Assembly: GCA_020847545.1 (NCBI GenBank)
Contig: JADLBV010000094.1
Coordinates: 1 to 48,517, forward strand
Length of the DNA stretch: 48,517 nt
Origin: Phycisphaerales bacterium
GTDB taxonomy: Bacteria > Planctomycetota > Phycisphaerae > Tepidisphaerales > Tepidisphaeraceae
Direction of reading: 5' to 3'
In this document: one piece after another, positions 1-9,330 of the stretch
Layout of the letters: each line of letters starts with the position of its first letter
How positions within the stretch are numbered: the first letter of the stretch is position 1
Program-made: the position numbers and the translations under genes
Notes under the pieces: model-generated
The model's database searches: none
The model's input: only the letters and a program-made list of their open reading frames with translations
What the model was told of the DNA's origin: nothing

Positions 1-98
1 CCCGGTACTCCGGGGGAGGGTTAGGGTGGGGGTTTTTCCTCGAATTCGGCGATACGGCCCCCTCCCCAACCCTCCCCCGGAAATACCGGGGGAGGGGG
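1..98. repeat. G-rich imperfect palindrome with G-quadruplex motif
   Basis: Positions 1-32 and about 58-90 form imperfect inverted arms. The left arm holds four G-runs (12-16, 18-20, 24-26, 28-32) with loops of 1, 3 and 1 bases, a textbook intramolecular G-quadruplex pattern. The right arm carries the same pattern on the minus strand. Within the right arm, 70-80 and 86-96 make an 11-bp perfect stem around the loop AAATA. It lies just downstream of the minus-strand gene ending at 121, so it may help end that transcript. No T-run follows, so it is not a classical intrinsic terminator. Possibly a REP/MITE-like dispersed element; the window edge cuts it. Confidence 0.7.
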
Positions 99-120
99 AA
101 ATATAAATGCGTTTGCCCTG

Positions 121-837
121 TCAAAAACCACCCTGACGTAGACGATCCAGCGTTGATGCGAAGGGGTAACGTGCGAACAGGCCCACCTGCGGGGTGTGCC
201 ACATGGCCGGCGAGGGGTAGACATCGCCGGCGTAACCGGCCTGATACATCGTCCGCAGAACGCTTTCAAAGGCGGGTTCGCGGCCATTGGCATCGAGCAG
301 GCGATTGGCCCGCGCGCCCAGAAACGAGACCGATGCGGAAGGGAGCCGGTTGGATCGTCTGCCCAACATGCCGACGATCACCTTGAAGGCGCTTTCCAGG
401 TCAGCGATGGCCAGATGTTCCTGGCCGGCCGGGCGGAGGATCGCCAGCACCTCGACGGCGTCCATGTCATATTTCAACACCTTCACCCGGCCGGGAGCGG
501 CGGAGAATTGGCGGGCATATTCGCTGATCGAGGCCTGATCCCACTGGCTGGAGGGGAGCAACGCCGCCAGTTGCGCGATAATCCCGCTGCGGTTGTCCTG
601 CGCGTTGACGGCGCAGATCAGCGAGCGATATCGGCCGGCCAACAGGTCTTCCAGCAGGTGCTGGCCCCACATGATGCGAATCCGCGCTGTGGGGTCGGGT
701 GTTTTGGATGGCAGGGCATCGGGTACGAGAATCAGCCGTTCGTTGGCATCGGGTGGAGCGCCGGCCATCAGCCGGTCGCCATCTCCTTCGTAAATGCGCG
801 GGGCTTGTTCTTTTTCACGTCCTCGGGAACGGGTCAT
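121..837 (-). CDS. Hypothetical protein, 238 aa
   Basis: I do not recognise the family. There is no signal peptide and no clear membrane segment; the N-terminus is charged and arginine-rich. The sequence contains short stretches typical of a soluble alpha/beta protein. The ATG is preceded by a good ribosome site (GGAGAG). It overlaps the stop of the upstream secreted-protein gene by 4 bases (ATGA), so the two are almost certainly co-translated and may act in the same process. The opposite strand also has a long open frame, but it lacks any comparable start context. Function unknown. Confidence 0.7.
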   Translation of the reverse strand: MTRSRGREKEQAPRIYEGDGDRLMAGAPPDANERLILVPDALPSKTPDPTARIRIMWGQHLLEDLLAGRYRSLICAVNAQDNRSGIIAQLAALLPSSQWDQASISEYARQFSAAPGRVKVLKYDMDAVEVLAILRPAGQEHLAIADLESAFKVIVGMLGRRSNRLPSASVSFLGARANRLLDANGREPAFESVLRTMYQAGYAGDVYPSPAMWHTPQVGLFARYPFASTLDRLRQGGF

Positions 838-2045
838 GGTGTCTCTCCTGCATGGGCTTGAGCAACGATCGCCCAGTATATCGCCGAATCCAGCACGCCG
901 CTGGGTGGGAAGACGGGGATGTCATACCCTTCGATGCGAACGGCCGCATCGGGCAGATCCCACGCAGGGTCGATATAGCGGATATTGTCGGATGAGTCAT
1001 GGGTGGCGCGGGTGACGCTCATGTAGGCCAGATGAAACCCATCGGCCGAGGCCTGATCGACCAGTTTTTGGGGGGCCTGCTGGTATCCGACAAACAGCAC
1101 AAACCCATCGTGACCGAGTTCGACTTTGGCCGGGCCGTCGATGGGGGAACTCATCAATTGCATGGGTTGTGGGGCGCGGACATCCTGAAAATGGGCGGGA
1201 AACATGTGACCGATGAACCAGCATTGGGACTGGTCTTTGGGAGACTGGTGCAGCCATTGGGCGGCCGTGAGAATCGCCGGCATTTGTTGTGTGGTGATCC
1301 GCTTGAGGGAGAGTTCAATCGAATCGAGATAGGCGTTGCCGAGGGATTGGGCCGGCACGGGTTTCACCTGCATGTCGCTGTGGAATATCTGGCCTTCATA
1401 TTTGTTGTCGCGCTCGCGGCCATTGGGCATGCCGTAGCTTTGATACAGCACGGGCATCTTCCCGTGGCGGGTGCAGGCGGCAGTCAACTCGGCCGTCCAG
1501 GTCCACATCGCGGCGATGTTGACGATGCTGTCGATGGGGCAGATTTTCGCATCGACGCCGTCGCTCAATGGCAATCCCGGTGAGGTTCCGGTGTCGATCA
1601 GGGCATCGCACGGCAATATTTTATCGGTTGTGTTGGGCATGAACGCGACAACGTACACCCCATCGGCTTTGAATTTTGCCAATGTTTGCGCATCTTCTTC
1701 CGTAGGTGGGCCGATGCGGGCATAAAGCACCACGTCGCCGCGAACGGGGTTTGCACCGGCGAGCGATTTCATCCCCATCAACCCACCCGAACGGCCTCCC
1801 GCCTCGGCCGCGAAATCCACCTGTGGGCCGCCGCTGTATAAATGTCCGCCGGCCACCAGAAGGGGCGCGGCCGAATCGGCCGATTGGACGATTGAATCCA
1901 TCTGTGCGCGAATGCCGTGCAAACCTTTTTCCAGTAGCGAAAAATAGGCCTGTGCGGAGGGGGCTTGAGGGTGCGCTTGGGCCAATAGGGGCAAAACCAG
2001 CGACAAGACAATCGCAGGAACAATCCGCCGGGTGAGAGATTTCAT
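834..2045 (-). CDS. Secreted protein of unknown function, 403 aa
   Basis: The chosen ATG starts a clear Sec signal peptide (MKSLTRR followed by a hydrophobic run, cleaved near AQAH). A strong AGGAAAGGA ribosome site precedes it. A longer frame extends upstream, but only with unlikely sequence. The mature part is about 380 residues, with no motif I can name; it contains several cysteines and a hydrophobic core suggestive of a globular periplasmic domain. Its stop overlaps the start of the next minus-strand gene (ATGA), giving a two-gene operon divergent from the ABC exporter genes. Function unknown. Confidence 0.75.
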   Translation of the reverse strand: MKSLTRRIVPAIVLSLVLPLLAQAHPQAPSAQAYFSLLEKGLHGIRAQMDSIVQSADSAAPLLVAGGHLYSGGPQVDFAAEAGGRSGGLMGMKSLAGANPVRGDVVLYARIGPPTEEDAQTLAKFKADGVYVVAFMPNTTDKILPCDALIDTGTSPGLPLSDGVDAKICPIDSIVNIAAMWTWTAELTAACTRHGKMPVLYQSYGMPNGRERDNKYEGQIFHSDMQVKPVPAQSLGNAYLDSIELSLKRITTQQMPAILTAAQWLHQSPKDQSQCWFIGHMFPAHFQDVRAPQPMQLMSSPIDGPAKVELGHDGFVLFVGYQQAPQKLVDQASADGFHLAYMSVTRATHDSSDNIRYIDPAWDLPDAAVRIEGYDIPVFPPSGVLDSAIYWAIVAQAHAGETP

Positions 2046-2134
2046 CGACTTTGTCCTTTCCTGTATTTTTGGCCGGCCATTTTCAATTGATTCTTCCGAG
2101 GGTAGCATTCCACGCTGATTTATACATCACCGAC

Positions 2135-4099
2135 GTGAGCAAAAATACCACCGCCAGGGACGGCGACTCAACTTCTTCCAACGACCAACAGCTTTCGCGG
2201 GCACAACGATCCAGCGGCCGACTGGTGTTGTGGATGCTGGGCATGGGCATTCATTATACCTGGCGGTGCGCGTTGGTGCTGCTGTTGAATCTGGTGGTGA
2301 TGGGGTTGAGTCTGGCGGTGCTGACGGTCATGGGGCTGAATTTTGACCTGATCGGTCACGCCATTGCCCCGGAACACGCACAGGCGCCGCGGTGGTTTTT
2401 GGGATTGCATCCGCCGGCCGACTGGTCGCCGTTGAAGGTGCTGATTGTCATCAATGTCGTCCTGGGGGGGTTGGCGCTGTTGCGGGCGATTTTTCGGTTT
2501 GGGGCGGCGCTGTCGCAGGGTCATCTGATTCAGGCGATTTTGACCAATCTGCGGAAAAAGATTTACGACAAACTCCAGCGCCTTTCGTTTCGATTTTTTG
2601 ACGCCAACGAAACCGGCACGCTCATCAACCGGGGAACCAGCGACGCATCGGCCATTCCCGTCTTCATTGATTTCGCCATCGTGCAGGTGGTGATTTTGCT
2701 GATCTCACTGGGCGTGAATCTGACATACATGATCAACATCCAGCCGGGGTTGACGTTGATCTGTTTGATCACCACGCCGCTGCTGGGGGTGGCTTCGGTG
2801 ATTTATTCGCGCAAAGTCCGGCCTGCTTATGAGGAGAACCGCAAGCTCTTTGACCGGGTTGTTTTGCGTTTGTCGGAAAACATCCAGGGGCAGCATGTCG
2901 TCAAGGGGTTCGCGCTGGAACAGCATGAGATCGACCGGTTCGCACAGGCCAACGACGCCCTGCGGCGCCAACAACGGTGGCTGTTCAAACGAAGCAGCGT
3001 CTATTCCGCCACGGTCAACTTTTTGACCCAGCTCAACCTCGTGCTGGTGTTGCTGGCGGGCGGGTATATCGTCATTCGCGATTCGGGCAATCCCAACGGC
3101 ATGACCGTGGGTGAGTTGGTGGTTTTCGCGGGGTTGTTGCAGCAGATATCAACGCAGGTGGCGAGTATTTCCAACATCGCCAACACGTTGCAGGTGAGCC
3201 TGACGGCCGCCCAGCGCGTGCGCGAGGTGCTGACGATGCCGATGGAGGTGCAAAACCGGCCCAATCCGGTTGTACTGGACCGGCCGGCCGGGCGGATACG
3301 CTTCGAGAATGTCACCTTCGGCTATAAGCCCGATGAAACCATCCTGCACGAGATCAATCTGGAGGTTTCGCCCGGGCAGTGCATCGCGATTCTGGGAGCC
3401 ACCGGATCGGGAAAGAGCACGCTGTTGTCGCTGATTCCGCGATTTTACGATCCGTTGGCCGGGCGTATCACGCTGGATGGGCACGACCTGCGCGACATTG
3501 ATCTGAACGCGCTGCGCCGGAGCATCGGGCTGGTGTTTCAGGAGAGTTTTCTGTTTTCCAACACGGTGGCATTCAACATTGCATTTGGCAATCCATCGGC
3601 CACGCGCGAACAGGTTGAACAGGCCGCACGCATCGCATCGGCCCATTCGTTCATCATGGATTTGCCCAAGGGGTATGACACGGTCATCGGCGAATATGGG
3701 GCCACTCTTTCCGGCGGGCAACGCCAGCGACTGGCCATCGCCCGCGCGGTGCTGCCCAATCCATCCATTCTGATTCTTGATGATGCCACGGCCGCGATTG
3801 ATCCGGAAACCGAGTATGAAATTCATCAGGCGATGGACAACGCGATGTCCGGGCGGACGACTTTCATGGTCGCCCATCGACTCTCGACGCTGCGACGGGC
3901 CGACAAGATCATCGTGCTGGATCAGGGTCGCATCGTGCAGAGCGGAACCCACGATCAACTGATGCACAAACTGGGCCATTACAGCAAGATCGCGCGGATG
4001 CAACTGGTGGATGAGGAGAGCCGATACATCATCCAGGCACGGCGATGGTATGAAGGGCAGAGCGACACACCCCTGCCGCGGGAGGAGAACATCCCGTGA
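2135..4099 (+). CDS. ABC exporter half-transporter, degenerate-site subunit
   Basis: Type IV ABC exporter (MsbA/LmrCD fold): six membrane segments in the first ~340 residues, then one nucleotide-binding domain. Walker A GATGSGKST is at about residues 421-429, a canonical LSGGQRQR signature at 525-532, and Walker B ends ILILDD at 549-550. The usual catalytic glutamate is therefore Asp550. The switch His is present (VAHRLST). An Asp here plus a canonical signature is the pattern of the non-catalytic half of heterodimeric exporters such as TM287/288 and LmrCD. The GTG at 2135 is preferred because an earlier start would come within 5 bases of the divergent gene; no strong ribosome site marks it, so the start is uncertain. 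Overlaps its partner gene by 4 bases. Confidence 0.9.
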   Translation: MSKNTTARDGDSTSSNDQQLSRAQRSSGRLVLWMLGMGIHYTWRCALVLLLNLVVMGLSLAVLTVMGLNFDLIGHAIAPEHAQAPRWFLGLHPPADWSPLKVLIVINVVLGGLALLRAIFRFGAALSQGHLIQAILTNLRKKIYDKLQRLSFRFFDANETGTLINRGTSDASAIPVFIDFAIVQVVILLISLGVNLTYMINIQPGLTLICLITTPLLGVASVIYSRKVRPAYEENRKLFDRVVLRLSENIQGQHVVKGFALEQHEIDRFAQANDALRRQQRWLFKRSSVYSATVNFLTQLNLVLVLLAGGYIVIRDSGNPNGMTVGELVVFAGLLQQISTQVASISNIANTLQVSLTAAQRVREVLTMPMEVQNRPNPVVLDRPAGRIRFENVTFGYKPDETILHEINLEVSPGQCIAILGATGSGKSTLLSLIPRFYDPLAGRITLDGHDLRDIDLNALRRSIGLVFQESFLFSNTVAFNIAFGNPSATREQVEQAARIASAHSFIMDLPKGYDTVIGEYGATLSGGQRQRLAIARAVLPNPSILILDDATAAIDPETEYEIHQAMDNAMSGRTTFMVAHRLSTLRRADKIIVLDQGRIVQSGTHDQLMHKLGHYSKIARMQLVDEESRYIIQARRWYEGQSDTPLPREENIP

Positions 4100-5907
4100 A
4101 AAAACGCCCCGCCATCGCGATGCTGACGCAGGCAAACAAGGATGTGGACATTGAGCCGAATCGCCGGCCTTTGTCGTTGAATCTGTACAAGCGGATGCTC
4201 CGCTACACCAGGCCTTATCGGGGCATTTTCATCGCGTTGACCCTCGTTGTGATTGTCCGTGCCGCACAGCTTCCGTTGCTGGCGCTGGCGTTTTCGGCCG
4301 TCATTAACGGGCCGATCAAGAACAATCACCTGACGCAGTTGCTCTGGGGGGTGGGCGGGTATGCCGCGTTGGCGATTATCACCCAATACACGCTCTATCA
4401 CCGCCTGCATCTGGCGTTACTGGTGGGGGAAGGGGTGGTGCATGACCTGCGTTTTGACATCTTTTCGCATCTGCAACGCCTCACCAGCGGATTTTTCAGC
4501 AAGACGAAGCTGGGCCGGCTGATTTCGCGCATCACCTCGGATGCCGAGACAGTTCGGGCCGGAATACAGGATTCGATTTTCGCCTCGATGGTGGCCGGCG
4601 GGCAGATTGTCGTGGCGCTGCTGATCATGGCATTCAGTGATCATTGGCTCTTTCTGGTCGTTCTGGCGACCGCGCCTGCCTACTATGTCACCTACCAGTA
4701 TTTCCGTCAGAAACTGTCGATTGTTCACCGCGCCAACCAGGAGAGTTTTTCGCGGCTGACCTCGACGCTGGCCGAGTCGATCAGCGGCATCCGCGTGACG
4801 CAGGTCTTTGCCCGGCAGGATTCCAATGCCAAGATGTGGAACGCGCTGGTCAGCGACCACGCCGGGTACAATCTGGCGACCATCCGCACATCCGGGCAGT
4901 TTTCTCCCCTGTTGGAGTTGATCAACGCCCTGTTGACGGCGGCTTTGTTCATCATCGGCGGATGGCGCATCTTCCATCACTCCCCCGGCGCTTCGTTGGA
5001 AGCCTTGATCGCCTTCTTTTTTCTTCTCAGCAATGTGCTGGAGCCGGTTGGGATTCTGGGGACCATGTACACCACCGCCGTCAGCGCCATGGCCGGGGCC
5101 GAGCGCATCTTTTCGCTCTTGGATCGCAAGCCCGACTTTGCCGATCCACCCGATGCGCTGACTCCACAGCTCAAGGGGCGCGTGGAGTTTCGCAACCTCG
5201 GCTTTGGATACGATCCGGCCAAACCGATTCTGTGCGACATCACCTTCACCGCGCTACCGGGGCAGACCATCGCGCTGGTCGGCCACACCGGCAGCGGCAA
5301 GACCTCCATCATCAACCTGATCTCCAAATTTTATCTCCCCGATTCCGGCCGGCTTCTGGTGGATGACATCGACATCCGCCAGATCAACAGCACCTGCCTG
5401 CACCGGCAGATGGGGATCGTCCTGCAGGTCAATTATCTCTTTACCGGCACGGTGATGGAGAACATCCGCCTGGGCATGGATCGCACCGACCAGCAGGTGA
5501 TTCAGGCCGCCCGTGATCTGGATATTCTCGATTTGCTGATGGCGCTCCCGCAGGGTCTGGAGACAACCGTCGGCGAGCGCGGGGCGGGTTTGTCGCTGGG
5601 GCAGCGTCAACTGGTCTGTTTCGCACGCGCCATGCTGGCCGATCCGCGCATCATGATCCTCGACGAGGCGACCAGTTCGGTTGATTCATTGACCGAGATG
5701 CGCATCCAGCGCGCCTTGAACATCCTGCTCAAGGGGCGCACCAGCTTCGTCGTCGCCCATCGACTCTCCACCATCCGACAGGCCGATCAGATTCTGGTTC
5801 TCGATCACGGCCGGATCATCGAACGGGGCCGTCACACCGATCTGTTGGCCACCAGTTCGGTCTATTCCGGCCTGTATCAGCAATTTGTGCTGGCCAACGA
5901 AAGCTGA
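4096..5907 (+). CDS. ABC exporter half-transporter, consensus-site subunit
   Basis: Partner of the preceding exporter subunit, 603 aa, with six membrane segments and a C-terminal ATPase domain. Walker A GHTGSGKTS lies at 396-404. The signature is altered to LSLGQ (499-503). Walker B ends ILDE with catalytic Glu524. The degenerate signature here and the Asp in the other subunit fall in the same composite ATP site. The second site (this Walker A/B plus the partner LSGGQ) is fully consensus, so one site should hydrolyse and one should mainly hold ATP. The GTG start overlaps the previous stop (GTGA) behind a GGAGGAG ribosome site. The substrate (lipid, drug or peptide) cannot be told from sequence. 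Confidence 0.9.
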   Translation: MKKRPAIAMLTQANKDVDIEPNRRPLSLNLYKRMLRYTRPYRGIFIALTLVVIVRAAQLPLLALAFSAVINGPIKNNHLTQLLWGVGGYAALAIITQYTLYHRLHLALLVGEGVVHDLRFDIFSHLQRLTSGFFSKTKLGRLISRITSDAETVRAGIQDSIFASMVAGGQIVVALLIMAFSDHWLFLVVLATAPAYYVTYQYFRQKLSIVHRANQESFSRLTSTLAESISGIRVTQVFARQDSNAKMWNALVSDHAGYNLATIRTSGQFSPLLELINALLTAALFIIGGWRIFHHSPGASLEALIAFFFLLSNVLEPVGILGTMYTTAVSAMAGAERIFSLLDRKPDFADPPDALTPQLKGRVEFRNLGFGYDPAKPILCDITFTALPGQTIALVGHTGSGKTSIINLISKFYLPDSGRLLVDDIDIRQINSTCLHRQMGIVLQVNYLFTGTVMENIRLGMDRTDQQVIQAARDLDILDLLMALPQGLETTVGERGAGLSLGQRQLVCFARAMLADPRIMILDEATSSVDSLTEMRIQRALNILLKGRTSFVVAHRLSTIRQADQILVLDHGRIIERGRHTDLLATSSVYSGLYQQFVLANES

Positions 5908-5967
5908 ACCACGCCGCGGGATCGATTCCACTTTACATTGCCACCGGACGCTTTAGAGTGAACGCTG

Positions 5968-8373
5968 ATGCGTTGGTTCCTGTCGGGGATGCTGATTTTG
6001 TGGGGCGCCACAGCGCTTTTCGCGCAGGCCGCCGGCGAGGTGGAATCCATTGGCTTTGGCAACATCTATCGCCCCGGCTGCTGGACGCCGATGGTGGTGC
6101 GGCTGCACCCACAGGGGGGCCAATCGGCGATTTATCAGATTCGCATCATCCAGGAAGACCTCGACCGCGACCGTGTTCTCTTTACCAAAACCATCACCCT
6201 CGGCGGCGCTGTCGAGGGACAGATGGATGTCGATCAGCGGTTTTGGACCTATTTCATCCCACAACCAACTGGGAAGGGGCTGCCCGAACCGGCCGATGGG
6301 GTGCGGGAGTTGCAAAAACAGCTCAAAGTCCTTCTCTGCACGGCCGATGGCAAGCCGATCAGTCAATTGGCGGTCAATCACACGATCCGTTCGATTGAGC
6401 CGTATGCCACGCCGTTCCAACCTCAAATCGGTCGGAAACTGATCCTGGTCGTGGTCGACCGGCAGGCTCGGTCGGCCCCGGCGCTGGGCGAATTTCAAAA
6501 GAGTCTGGGATTGCTCGAAACCCCGCAGTTCGTGCCGATCACGCTGGATGACATTCCGGACAATGTGATCGGACTGGAAGGGGTGGATGCGATCTTATTT
6601 TCCGATGCCGACCCCGCCCCACCGGAGGTGGGAGATCGCAAAATCCCGATTCTTCGGCAATTTGTCCGCCAGGGTGGCCGGCTGATCTTGTGCCAATATT
6701 CACAATGGCAGCGGATGGGAGCGTTGGGCGATTTGCTGCCAGTGACATTCCCCAAGTTCGGCCAAGGTGATTCGACACTCCAAGGGATGGTGGATCGCTC
6801 CGATTTACACCCGCTGCGGGATCTGGTGATGCGCGACCCCACGATCGCGGCCGAATGGGATCGGGTCAAAGGGCCATTCAAAGTCTCACTGGCACAGGCC
6901 AAACCGGGCGCGCTTGTCGAGCAATGGATGGACTGGCAAGGGGCCAATTCGACGCCCGGCCTGCCACCCCGCACCCCTTGGCTGGTCCGACAGACCTATG
7001 GACTGGGATCGGTGACATGGGTGGCACAAAACCTTGGCGATCCGGCGATTGTCGGGCGAACACCAACGGGTTGGCTGACGGTTTGGGATGCCATCTTCGA
7101 CTGGAAAAACACACCCCTGCCGCTGTCGGATGATGCCAAGACGGCCGCCACACAAAACGACCTGTGGGGGGCGCGAAATTCCAGAGACCTTGGCGTCTTG
7201 ATGCTCGGCGGAATGGCGTTCAAGGGCAAATCGACCCTGTATATCCTGTTGGCGCTTCTCTTTTTTCTGCTCTATTGGATCGTCGCGGGGCCGGGGTCTT
7301 ATTTTTATCTGCGCAAAAAGAAGATGGCGGCTCTAAGCTGGTTGATTTACGCCGCCACGGCCATGGTCGCGACCGTGGTGACGATCGCCGTGGTGAGGTT
7401 GGTGTTGCGCGGCTCGCCGCAAATTCATCATTGGACGGTGGTGCGCACCGCGCCGGGCCAACCGGCCGTCATCCGAAGCCATTTTGGCCTGTACATCCCG
7501 CGCGGCGATGAACAACGGGTTCAGATCAAGGGGTTTGCACCCCGGTTGGACAGCACGCTGACGGCCTTTGCCATTCATCCGCAACATGTGGCGACCGGCC
7601 AGGAGTTTCCCGCGTACATGGAATATGCCATCCCCATCCCCGATGCGATGGCCGAAGAGCCGGTGGCGGTTGGGTTTCCCTATCGCAGCACATCAAAACA
7701 ACTGCAAGTCCAGTGGATCGGCGATTATGCCACCCGCATCGAAGGGTCGGCCCAACTGGTGGAGATGCAACAGGGAACCATCGCCGGAACCCTGACCAAC
7801 GGCACACCCTACAACCTGACCAACATCTACATCGCCTTTCGCCGTCCCCGGCCGGAGGGCCAAAGTGAAGATTGGCTGCTCTATCTGCCGAACTGGACCA
7901 AGGGGGCAAGTTTGGATTTGAACCGGGAATTTCGCGAGATGGGCAAGTCGTTTGTGCCGCAAGCCACCCCCGGCCCAAATCAGCGCGCTTATGGCCGCAT
8001 CGCCACGGGCAATGTGGCGATGGAATGGACCAATTACTGGTATGATCAGCTTCGCGCCGGGACGGGCGATTGGAATGATGATGGAAGGCCCACGCCGATC
8101 TCGATACCGATCCTGAGCCTCTTTGGTCGCCTGCCGACGCCGTCCAACACGGCCGCGCCGGGTGAACGAAGCAACCGTTTTGACCTGCTGCGGAACGGGG
8201 CGCGCCGGTTGGATATGTCGCAGGCATTGAGCGCGGGCGGATTGGTGGTGCTGGCCGAGGCGACTGGGCCGCTGCCCTTTCCATTGGAAGTTGAAGGAAA
8301 TCCAGTCGGCGGCGAGGGGACGATTTTGTATCAGGCGGTGATCCCGCTGGAACAACCCACCGCCGCACCATAG
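5968..8373 (+). CDS. Large membrane-anchored protein linked to ABC-2 transporter, 801 aa
   Basis: Not a family I can name. It has an N-terminal signal peptide (residues 1-22) and a long extracytoplasmic region of about 400 residues. That region includes a Rossmann/GATase-like stretch (roughly 160-260, beta strands such as LILVVV and ILFSD). Two membrane helices follow at about 425-475, separated by a basic loop (YLRKKKMAAL), and then another exported-looking domain of about 320 residues. The gene ends 9 bases before an ABC ATPase gene, which is itself 12 bases before an ABC-2 permease, so a three-gene transporter operon is likely. Comparable large partners occur beside gliding-type ABC systems (GldG-like), but that link is inference only. 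Confidence 0.75.
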   Translation: MRWFLSGMLILWGATALFAQAAGEVESIGFGNIYRPGCWTPMVVRLHPQGGQSAIYQIRIIQEDLDRDRVLFTKTITLGGAVEGQMDVDQRFWTYFIPQPTGKGLPEPADGVRELQKQLKVLLCTADGKPISQLAVNHTIRSIEPYATPFQPQIGRKLILVVVDRQARSAPALGEFQKSLGLLETPQFVPITLDDIPDNVIGLEGVDAILFSDADPAPPEVGDRKIPILRQFVRQGGRLILCQYSQWQRMGALGDLLPVTFPKFGQGDSTLQGMVDRSDLHPLRDLVMRDPTIAAEWDRVKGPFKVSLAQAKPGALVEQWMDWQGANSTPGLPPRTPWLVRQTYGLGSVTWVAQNLGDPAIVGRTPTGWLTVWDAIFDWKNTPLPLSDDAKTAATQNDLWGARNSRDLGVLMLGGMAFKGKSTLYILLALLFFLLYWIVAGPGSYFYLRKKKMAALSWLIYAATAMVATVVTIAVVRLVLRGSPQIHHWTVVRTAPGQPAVIRSHFGLYIPRGDEQRVQIKGFAPRLDSTLTAFAIHPQHVATGQEFPAYMEYAIPIPDAMAEEPVAVGFPYRSTSKQLQVQWIGDYATRIEGSAQLVEMQQGTIAGTLTNGTPYNLTNIYIAFRRPRPEGQSEDWLLYLPNWTKGASLDLNREFREMGKSFVPQATPGPNQRAYGRIATGNVAMEWTNYWYDQLRAGTGDWNDDGRPTPISIPILSLFGRLPTPSNTAAPGERSNRFDLLRNGARRLDMSQALSAGGLVVLAEATGPLPFPLEVEGNPVGGEGTILYQAVIPLEQPTAAP

Positions 8374-8382
8374 GACGAACAG

Positions 8383-9318
8383 ATGGCCACCGTGATAAAA
8401 ACCGTCAACCTCACCAAGCGATATGGCTCGCTGGTGGCGCTGTCGAATTTGAATCTCGAAATCGCCGAGGGGGACTGCTTTGGCTTCATCGGCCCCAATG
8501 GCGCGGGCAAGACGACCACGATCAAGATTTTATCAACCCTGCTGCAACCCACCTGGGGAGAGGCGCGCATCTGCGACCTGGTGATCGGCTATCAATCCCG
8601 CCAGATTCGGCCGTTGATCGGATACGTCCCGGACTATTTTGGCGCGTATGAGGACATGGTGGTGCGGGAATACCTCGAATTTTTCGCCGCCGCCTACAAC
8701 ATCAACGGCCCGGCCCGATCAAAAATCGTCAATGAAGTGCTGGAATTGACGGACCTTGGATACAAGCAGGATGCCCCGGTCGATGGCCTGTCTCGCGGCA
8801 TGAAACAGCGCCTCTCCATCGCCCGCGTGCTGGTACACGACCCCAAGGTGCTGCTGCTGGATGAGCCGGCCGGCAATCTCGACCCCCGCGCCCGCATCGA
8901 GATGCGCGAATTGCTCAAGGAACTCCGTCGGATGGGCAAGACCATTTTGATCTCCTCGCATATTCTTCCCGAACTGGCCGATCTGTGTAATACCGTGGGG
9001 ATCATCGAGCGCGGAGAGCTGCTCTATTCCGGCCCGGTGGCCGAGATTGTCCGCCGGGCGCGGGCCGGGACAGTGCTGCATGTGGCGGTGGCCGACAACC
9101 TGCCCGCGGCACAGGCGCTGCTGGCCAGGGACCCCAATGTCCAAAGCATCACCGCCAACAACGAACATCTTGAAATCGCCCTTAAAACCGGCATCACAGA
9201 CTATTCGTTCATCCCCCGGCAACTCGTCGCCGGCGGCTTCAAACTGACGCTGCTGAAGGAGGAGGATGTGAACCTCGAAACCGCCTTCATGCGGCTGACC
9301 AAAGGGATCGTGCAATAG
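8383..9318 (+). CDS. ABC-2 type transporter ATP-binding protein
   Basis: CcmA/GldA-type ATPase, 311 aa. Walker A GPNGAGKTT at about 37-45, signature LSRGMKQR from 136, Walker B LLLDEP with Asp160 and Glu161, followed by the switch sequence ILISSH. The C-terminal ~80 residues form the small accessory domain seen in this family. It drives the permease encoded directly downstream (12-base gap) and probably works with the large membrane protein upstream (9-base gap). Export rather than import is usual for this class. The substrate is unknown. Confidence 0.92.
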   Translation: MATVIKTVNLTKRYGSLVALSNLNLEIAEGDCFGFIGPNGAGKTTTIKILSTLLQPTWGEARICDLVIGYQSRQIRPLIGYVPDYFGAYEDMVVREYLEFFAAAYNINGPARSKIVNEVLELTDLGYKQDAPVDGLSRGMKQRLSIARVLVHDPKVLLLDEPAGNLDPRARIEMRELLKELRRMGKTILISSHILPELADLCNTVGIIERGELLYSGPVAEIVRRARAGTVLHVAVADNLPAAQALLARDPNVQSITANNEHLEIALKTGITDYSFIPRQLVAGGFKLTLLKEEDVNLETAFMRLTKGIVQ

Positions 9319-9330
9319 TTTTTTACCCCC

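Noticed and set aside
70-96. Intrinsic terminator for the first gene
   Set aside because: The stem is strong but no T-run follows on the minus strand.
196-861. 221-codon plus-strand frame opposite the first gene
   Set aside because: No ribosome site; the minus-strand frame has a good start and is coupled to the secreted-protein gene.
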